From assembly GCA_032629725.1 (NCBI GenBank), contig JAFEVB010000044.1, forward strand, positions 248,001-312,000: a DNA stretch of 64,000 nucleotides. Direction: 5' to 3'. Shown here piece after piece: positions 57,130-64,000 of the stretch. Every line of letters starts with the position of its first letter. The first letter of the stretch is position 1. The translations under genes and the position numbers were made by a program. The notes under the pieces were generated by a model, which had not been told where the DNA came from, ran no database searches, and saw only the letters and a list, made by a program, of their open reading frames with translations. The stretch is from Gremmenia infestans. Taxonomy: Eukaryota; Ascomycota; Leotiomycetes; Helotiales; Hamatocanthoscyphaceae.

Positions 57130-59316
57130 ATGCACTCCTCACTTCTTCTAGTTGCAGCCGTGTGTCTCACGGCGTGCTCTGCTGCACCTGCCACCGAGAA
57201 TCACAACTTCGTGCTACACGAGAAGCGCGACGGAGCTCCTCATCAATGGACGAAACGGTCACGCGCTCATCCGGCCGAGATACTTCCCGTCAGAATTGGC
57301 CTTACTCAAAGCAACCTGCACAAGGCCGAAGAGTATATCCTTGATGTTTCGGACCCCGAGTCTCCCAATTTTGGTATGGACGTCTGAATCCAGATAGCAG
57401 CCAGGAATGCTTATCAAAAACAGGCAAGCACTGGTCAGCTGAGAAGATTGCCAATACTTTCGCACCTTCCAAGAAAACTCAAGATGAAGTTGTGGACTGG
57501 CTCGTTAAGTCTGGCATTGATGTGGGGAGACATAAATACTCGACAGGTACGTAGATTAAGGCCCTCTCGCCGGTCCGCCCTCATCTAGAGACTCGCAAAG
57601 TAATTCTACATTCAAAAGTCAAGACTAACAAGATAGGCCGGAATTGGCTCGAAATCAATGCCACAGTGGCCGAGACGGAAGGACTTTTCAATACAGAGTA
57701 TCATTACTACGAACATGACATATCAGGAGGTCATCGTATTGCTTGCGACGAGTACCATTTACCTCAGAGTGTGCGGGAGCATATTGATTTTGCCGTGAGT
57801 TACTTTTCATGCTACTGAATGAAGCGTCTTAAATACTGACTGGTAACGAAGATGCCAACCATTCAACTTGAAGGGATGCGCCCCATTCCTAATCTAGTCC
57901 CGCAGACGGCTGCTCCTTCTCCTTTCACCGGATTGACGGGACTTGCAAACTGCGCTCGGCTGTATACCGTCGAATGTTTGCGCGCACTCTACCAGTTTGG
58001 CCCTGGAAATACGAGTGCCGAAAGTAACGCTATGGGCATTGGCGAATTCGCAGATTTCCTCTACTTGCCTGACCTTGCAACTTTCTTCCAGAACTTCACC
58101 ACCCAGCCCATTCCTGCCGATACCGTCCCTCAGTTCATTTCTATTGATGGAGGCCAGACTGCCAACGCTTCATATGATCAGGCCGAGGACTCAGGTATTG
58201 AATCAGCTTTGGATTTCCAGACCTCCTATGCCATCATTTACCCCCAAAAGCTCAGGCTGTACCAAGTCGGTGATGGTGTCAACATGGACAGTGTTGGTAC
58301 CTTCAACATCTTTCTTGATGCGTTGGATGAGTCGTACTGCAGTTATCTGGGTGGCGATGCGCCTTATATTGATCCAGCATACCCGGATCCCAACGAAGGC
58401 GGATACACAGGTCCATTGCAATGCGGTGGCTCCCCATTGAGCAACGTGTTCTCATTTTCATACAATCAAATTGAAGCATCTCTCCCAGTTTCGTATCAAA
58501 CACGACAGTGTCACGAATGGATGAAGATGGGTCTGCAAGGAGTAAGCGTCCTTTTCGCATCGGGAGATTCTGGGGTTGCCAATCGATACAATTCAGGCTA
58601 TGAGAATAGCTGTCTTACCGCCCCAGACGTAGGCCCTTATGTCGATAGCAACGGAACTCGATTTTCACCTTCTTTCCCCACAAACTGCCCGTGGATCACT
58701 GCTGGTAAGATTTCCTGACATCTTCATCTTTTGACCAAGAACTAACACGCAACAAGTTGGGGGCACAATGCTTAAGGGAGGCTTGAATGCAACGATCACC
58801 GATGGCGAACAAGCCGTGGGTCAAGCCGACCCAACGAACCCCAAGAACGACTTTTACTCTGGTGGTGGCTTCTCCAACGTCTTCGAACTTCCCAAGTACC
58901 AGTCCAAAGCCGTCAGCAACTACCTAACCGAGTACCCGCCCCCTTACACCTCCGATATATTCAACAACAGCGGTAAAGCTCGCGCCTACCCGGACGTCTC
59001 GGCCATTGGAATCAAGCTCCCAACCGTATGGCTCGGGGAAGGTCTAGCGGTCGGCGGCACAAGTGCATCAACGCCCATCGTCGCAAGTATCGTGGTCTTA
59101 TTGAACGAAGCCAGAATTGCTGCGGGCAAGGGCCCGATTGGATTCTTGAATCCGACCATGTATGCGCATCCTGAAGCTTTCAACGATATCACTGTTGGCG
59201 GTAACCCCGGTTGTGGCTCTGACGGCTTTGCGTGTCAACCCGGATGGGACCCGGTTACTGGGTTGGGCAGTCCGAATTATGCTAAATTGGAGGAGATTTT
59301 CTTGAAGTTGCCGTGA
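57130..59316 (+). CDS. Secreted sedolisin (S53, tripeptidyl-peptidase-like) protease
   Basis: Acid serine-carboxyl protease that releases tripeptides from extracellular proteins. Five exons (57130-57373, 57424-57546, 57637-57794, 57852-58704, 58757-59316) join to 645 residues. The signal peptide is MHSSLLLVAAVCLTACSAAPA. A prodomain follows with KHWSAEKIANTFAPS, FNTEYHYYEH and LPQSVREHIDF. The catalytic set is visible: Glu and Asp in GIESALDFQ (about 292 and 296), the oxyanion Asp in FASGDSGVANR and the nucleophile Ser in GGTSASTPIVA (about 562). The calcium-site end DPVTGLGSPNY is present. All key residues are intact, so the enzyme should be active after propeptide removal. It stands alone. 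Confidence 0.95.
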
Positions 59317-60503
59317 AGGGATATACATTTGAGGACGCTTTAAAATTAGACAATTAAATGATTCATGGCTGATGAAGCTTGCATTCCTATTTCTTTCTTT
59401 ATCGGTTACTATTGTGATATGCGAGGGCGAACTGTGAAACTTTACTTTACCGCTCTTTGTCTCGATTTGCTTAATCCAAGTAGGGAACCTCGATAAATAG
59501 AGTCTCTGCCTATTAGCTCTTTCGTGTTGGACTTCTATGTTCCTTTTTATCACATATATATGTTTACTCTTCGACTGTTTTTAGGGTTAAATAAATCCTT
59601 CAGGAATCAGAATAGTCTCGAAACCGAAATAGAGGAAAAGACAAGACATAGGGAAAAGAACGCATTTTGTTATTCGGTTAAGAATCGAGAATCTAGGATC
59701 GATGAGCTGGTCTCTTCACTAGATGACTTTCCCTTCTACTTTCCCGCTGCTGGCTGTGGGGAATATCAAATAGGCATCGAAAAGGGGGGTTGCAGAAAGG
59801 AAACCTACTACTATTCTTGTTATGAACATAATGATGGCAGCCTGACACTACTATAACCCCCCATTCTGATATGCATGCATTATCCTATCTCTTAGGCGTG
59901 GGGAGTGTATGCATATTCCTGACAGGCCCGCAAAGGTTGGTAAAAATTTAGCAGTTAGGCAGAAGCCTCTCAGATGTAGAAAGCGCTATGCTGAGACCTA
60001 CGGCCTAAGTATTATAAGTAGAGAATTGTATTATTTAGAGGTTTAGGAGGGGCTTATAGCGTTTTAGCTAGGTACATCTTATCACTTGCAAGCGTAGCAG
60101 CCTAACTATGCTTAATGGCATTAAATTATAGAATACATCTATCAAGAAATCGGGATCCGCTTTATAAAGTCATGGAATAGACAGTGTAGTTTGGTTAGAT
60201 TTTAGTAGCTAAGATTATAGGAATAAACATGTCTGAATATATACGTATCAGCTAAACATAAGTCGGCCATTTTATATCGGTCATTTTATATCGGCCAAAT
60301 TCTCGTCGGCAAATTTTGAACAATAAGAAACGAAAGTGGGCATGATGACTTAACTAGACATGGAGGTATATATAACTCTATCAATCCCTCTTGTGGATGA
60401 TCTATATAGCATCGCTCAGTCTTATCCAACTCATCTCATCTACTATCTTCGAAGTTCAAAACCACCCCAACGTCAAGTCTAAAAGAAACTTCAAACTTCA
60501 AAC
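59317..60503. other. Intergenic, AT-rich, with small repeats
   Basis: No gene. Rich in tag/tta steps on both strands, which suggests mutated repeat DNA. A direct repeat of catttttatatcggtc-like units lies at about 60267-60297. The last 100 bp lead to the SDR. Confidence 0.45.
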
Positions 60504-61244
60504 ATGGCCGTCACCGACAAAACTATCGTCCTCATTACCGGTGCGAACCAAGGCATCGGCGCCGCAGCCGCTACACGCCTTGCCAAAGAACACAACTACC
60601 ACGTAATCATCGGATCCCGCACCCCCGAAAACGGGCAGAAACTCGCCAACCACCTCGAATCCGAAGGCTTCTCAACCGACTCCATCCAGCTAGACCTCAC
60701 ATCCGACTCCTCCATCGCCGCCGCAACCACCTACCTCACCTCGACCTACGGCCACCTAGACGTCCTGATCAACAACGCCGGCATCTTGCTCGACGGCACA
60801 AACATGCCGCTCCGCAAGCTGTTCGACCTCACGCTCTCCACCAACGTCGCCGGAACCGCCTGTCTGACTGATTCCCTACTCCCTCTGCTCCGCAGCTCCG
60901 CGCAACGACCACGGCTTATCTTCGTGTCGTCCGCCATGGGTTCGTTGGCTCACAGTCTTAATCCCAGTGTTCCCTGGTACAATGGCGAGTACAAGGCCTA
61001 CGATGCTAGTAAGGCGGGAGTCAACATCTTGACTGCAAACTACGCGCGTATCCTCGCTGATAAGGAGGCGCGTGTCAATTCGGTTTGTCCTGGGCTCGTG
61101 AAGACGAACCTCACTGGGTACGTGGCGCATGGACATTCGCCTGAGGTTGGCGCGCAGAGAATCGTCGAGCTGGCGACGGTGACAGGGAAGGATACGGATG
61201 TTACGGGGACGTTCTCGGATAAGGATGGACCTGTTCCTTGGTGA
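60504..61244 (+). CDS. Classical short-chain dehydrogenase/reductase
   Basis: NAD(P)H-dependent reductase, single exon of 246 residues. The Rossmann motif is ITGANQGIGAAAA, with a following GSRTP that suits NADPH. NNAGILLDG, the Ser of FVSSAMGS and Tyr-X3-Lys in AYDASKAGV complete the catalytic set. The end DVTGTFSDKDGPVPW is typical of this fungal subgroup. It resembles the intron-containing SDR at 29.2 kb (both begin TIVLITGA and share the motif spacing), yet this copy has no intron at the Rossmann motif. It is convergent with the dual-finger regulator. Substrate unknown. Confidence 0.93.
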   Translation: MAVTDKTIVLITGANQGIGAAAATRLAKEHNYHVIIGSRTPENGQKLANHLESEGFSTDSIQLDLTSDSSIAAATTYLTSTYGHLDVLINNAGILLDGTNMPLRKLFDLTLSTNVAGTACLTDSLLPLLRSSAQRPRLIFVSSAMGSLAHSLNPSVPWYNGEYKAYDASKAGVNILTANYARILADKEARVNSVCPGLVKTNLTGYVAHGHSPEVGAQRIVELATVTGKDTDVTGTFSDKDGPVPW

Positions 61245-61331
61245 TGTTTCTAAGGGAGCAAATTGTCCATGTGTCGAGCGGTAGAGTTCCATCATATAGA
61301 TTAGGCTGTGGTATATATGCTCTTACATATA

Positions 61332-63213
61332 TCAAAGCATACTTACAGCCAAGTTTAGCGTCATTCCCAAGTGATCGAGTCCGGCATTCCATACATCCAG
61401 TTTGTCAGACATGCGAGTACCTGGCGTGCGGGGATATGCATCTATCAGATCACCCAAACGGTGCAAACCACTTGCACCTTTAGCGCTAGCCGCGACATTG
61501 TGCTCCTTTATCCACTGTGCTTCTGTTTTTGCTTCCCATTCGGCTTTTGTGCAGGGCAGAAATATCTCTCGGAAGTGTTCGGAGACGAAGCAGAAGTTGC
61601 CAGTTCGGATGTGAAACACGCGGCCTAGTATGAACCAGACGCATGCTACGCTATACACCTGATTGTCAGTTGAGAGCACCAGGAGCAATGAGCTTGAATT
61701 TTCCCCCTCCCCCCCAGGTCTACGAAGGCTTAGGAAGGGTTTCGGTTGATTGTCTTACCGTCTTGTGGACTCCATATAGATCCAGTCCTTCCAACTTACG
61801 TCCTGGATTTTGTTATCTGCTTGACCACAAGAGCTGTTTACGAGCTCTACGGCGCAGGTGCAAACTTCCTGCAGGCTTTTAGCACGAAGATGTTCGTGGG
61901 AACGAGCAAAACCTACCTCGTAAATCAATAACATTTCATAATCTTCTTCAGCCTTCTGTGGTCCATCTTCTACAACACGTATAATCAAATACAAAAGAGA
62001 TGCTTGCAGAGCACTCAAGGCGTCATATTTATTGAACGTGTATAGGCGGTTCCGAAAACCTCTCAGCTCTGCTCGAATTGTTGTCCAAATGAATGAATGC
62101 GTATCGTCACTACGTACTACAAACAGCTGCGCAATGCCCATGCAATTGGTCAGATGGACAGGTAATCTGTTCTGCTCATCCACATGATCGACGACTGGAG
62201 AACATGCATGCATGAATGGTGGAAGGGTTTCGCGGCGTGTCATCATTCGAGGGTATGCGTAAATCATGTCAATGACCATCGCGGCGTAGGCTTGGTGAAT
62301 ACCTGTCTTGATGCTGTTTTTGGTAAAGTGGCCTGAAATAGCCACATCTGATGATGGTGATGTTCCTGTCGATGTAGTTGCTATTGGGGTCGGAGGCAGG
62401 ACGGGCGAGAATGTTGGTAATTGCAGCTGTTTTGCAGTGTAGTAGTAGCTATAGTCGTCCGGGAGTAAGATGTCAGCGGTGATATTATTGGTAGAGTGGT
62501 TGTTGGATGCATTATTGAAAAGTGTCGTGAAGCTGTCGTCTGCTGCTGGCGTTGCAATTGCTTCCATAGTTGTCGGGGAGAATGAAGTTCGAGGGGAGAA
62601 TCCATTCTGACTGAAATCATTTGTTAGATCTGGTCCAGCTTGGCTCATAGAAACTTGTAACTGTGATGAATGGGGCATTGCATCAAGCCTAACTGCTCCA
62701 GTCTGATCGATAGGGCTGAGAGAATCATTAATTTCTACATCACAGTCTAGTCCTTCTGTTTCTAGACCAGACATCAACTCTGAATCGATTGATGTGGCGG
62801 AAGTAGTCATAGCAACAGTATCTGGCAGCGGAGTAGCCACAGATGCTTCCGACCCATTCCTACTAGGTACGTCTCGTCTTTGACGTGACCGTTGTTGATC
62901 AAAAACACATTCAACCCCTTTGCGAATGCACTGGTGACAAGGTGAACAGGAGTTGCACTTGATTTTGGATATATTGCAAGCCCGGCAAGATGAAAGTCGT
63001 TTCCGGCCCTGAGATTTCCGGCAATAGGCCGCGTGTCGTTTGTATTGTGGTTCTTTTGACCAATTGTATTAGTTTAAGGGTATATATATATAATATATGT
63101 AACAGAGTGATATACCCCTTTTGTGGCAACGCCGACTGAAACGGGAACTAACCTTTAGTAAAGGGCTTGTCACACAGCTCGCAAAGGAAAAGAGTGGGGA
63201 CTTGACTCGGCAT
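61332..63213 (-). CDS. Dual zinc-finger (C2HC plus Zn2Cys6) transcription factor
   Basis: Nuclear regulator. Three exons (63213-63153, 63052-61759, 61650-61332) give 557 residues; an optional in-frame 48-nt intron in exon 2 is possible. Two DNA-binding modules sit in tandem at the N-terminus. A C2H2-like finger (C11-x2-C14-x12-H27-x3-C31) is split by the first intron. A Zn2Cys6 cluster (C43-x2-C46-x6-C53-x5-C59-x2-C62-x6-C69) has an extra Cys at 56. A Ser/Thr/Asp-rich linker and a fungal-specific regulatory domain follow. The C-terminal WKDWIYMESTRR and VACVWFILGRVFHI join across an intron, matching the ExxRR-type end of this family. It likely binds DNA through both modules. Targets unknown; the nearest candidate is the convergent SDR. 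Confidence 0.88.
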
Positions 63214-63901
63214 AATCGCTGAAGTATTAACTTCACTTTAGGTACGTATTTTTGCTACGTTACACAGGAAAGCAATGCGTACGATTTTCAAGTGAGATGG
63301 GTTGTATATCTCGAGACAAAACAGTCGGCCAATTTGGCCGAGGAAGATGCTGATTAATTACGAGTACTGTTTAGTCACGTGAGAAATCTCTTTTCGATCA
63401 AGCCTTCTAAAGATAAATACATGCGATCTGTATTTGCAGAACTTGACCCTAAATTTTAGACCCTTACCATATTGAGGATACCAAGATTATGCTCTCGGCG
63501 TTGGCATACCCAATGATTCAATATTTTACCTATATTAAACTTGAAGCTGGTGGTAAAATTGAGTTTCAAAATATACAAAATAGAAGGATACAAACCACGG
63601 TACTTACAAGTACTACGACAAAAAGGGGATATTATTGCCCCTCACACGTGACTGTCTGTATTGGGGTTAGGGTCGCGTTTCAAGTGATGCTGTACCCCAC
63701 CGCTTCCATTCCATCCACCAACCCCACCAACCAATCGAACATATACGACCACGTCTCTGCTTACTTCACCTTACACTTCCACTCAATCCTTGAATATCTG
63801 GATAACTTCTTAACCTCCATTCTAGGAAACCCAAAACTTCTGCCATTTACCTAGCTATCAACTATTCAAACGTTCACTTCAGCTTCCCCTCCCAAGCCAA
63901 C
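63214..63901. other. Divergent promoter region and pyrimidine-rich leader
   Basis: Lies between the dual-finger regulator start and the gene at the right edge. From about 63690 it is strongly C/T-rich with many ccaacc and tcc steps, the usual texture of a fungal transcription start and 5' leader. A 121-codon ORF here (63489-63854) is read as part of that leader, not a gene. Confidence 0.45.
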
Positions 63902-64000
63902 ATGGTCGATCGCCGAAACAAGCCAACAGCGCTTGCTACAACTCCTGGACTCGCACCCCAAGCTCAACTAAACATCAGCCATTCAAATTCCCGTGTTTCT
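63902..64000 (+). CDS. Partial CDS at right edge, unknown product
   Basis: An ATG in good context (aacATGG) after a pyrimidine-rich leader opens 33 codons that run off the window, beginning MVDRRNKPTALATTPGL. No stop or domain is visible. The leader and start context support a real gene; nothing can be said about function. Confidence 0.5.
   Translation, partial: MVDRRNKPTALATTPGLAPQAQLNISHSNSRVS

Overview
The window looks like nuclear DNA of a filamentous ascomycete (Pezizomycotina). Coding regions are split by many short introns (about 45-140 nt) with GTNNGN donors, CTAAC-like branch sites and YAG acceptors. The families are typical of that group: Zn2Cys6 regulators, fungal rhodopsin-like (SAT4/Pth11-type) membrane proteins, BBE-type flavin oxidases, sedolisins and STAND-like relics. 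I cannot name the species. No tRNA, rRNA, CRISPR array, virus or complete autonomous transposon was recognised.

Layout. 1-9.6 kb: a partial basic protein, a beta-carbonic anhydrase with a disturbed N-terminus, a long gene-poor stretch, an eight-exon rhodopsin-like membrane protein and a secreted bicovalent-type flavin oxidase. 11.7-19.5 kb: a decay zone with relics of an HD-domain (PhnZ-like) enzyme, a fungal transcription factor, a small secreted protein and a mucin-like membrane protein. Several carry in-frame stops consistent with Gln-to-stop C-to-T changes. Inside this zone lies one intact divergent pair, an atypical SDR and a Zn2Cys6 regulator. A 417-bp hAT-type MITE follows at 19.9-20.4 kb.

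20.6-38 kb: mostly intact, ordinary genes. These are a non-secreted flavin oxidase, a coiled-coil protein, a secreted GH78-like rhamnosidase, a classical SDR, a previously hidden three-exon 155-aa gene, a membrane acyltransferase-3 protein, an extended SDR and a twin-CX9C protein. 38.5-40 kb: a second rhodopsin-like receptor.

42.2-51.3 kb is the most interesting part. Four same-strand, multi-intron genes form a compact set: an MFS exporter, a P450, a stand-alone adenylating enzyme (an NRPS-like A domain with no carrier or reductase domain) and a second P450 with an unusual heme loop. The set reads as a small secondary-metabolite cluster without a PKS or NRPS backbone. Next to it lie a broken UNC93-like transporter and a heavily decayed STAND/TPR-type protein, so the cluster borders degenerating DNA.

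57-64 kb: a secreted sedolisin protease, a short SDR convergent with a regulator that combines a C2HC finger with a Zn2Cys6 cluster, and the start of another gene at the right edge. All splice sites were placed by eye and checked for reading-frame continuity. Function calls rest on recognised motifs, not on database searches.
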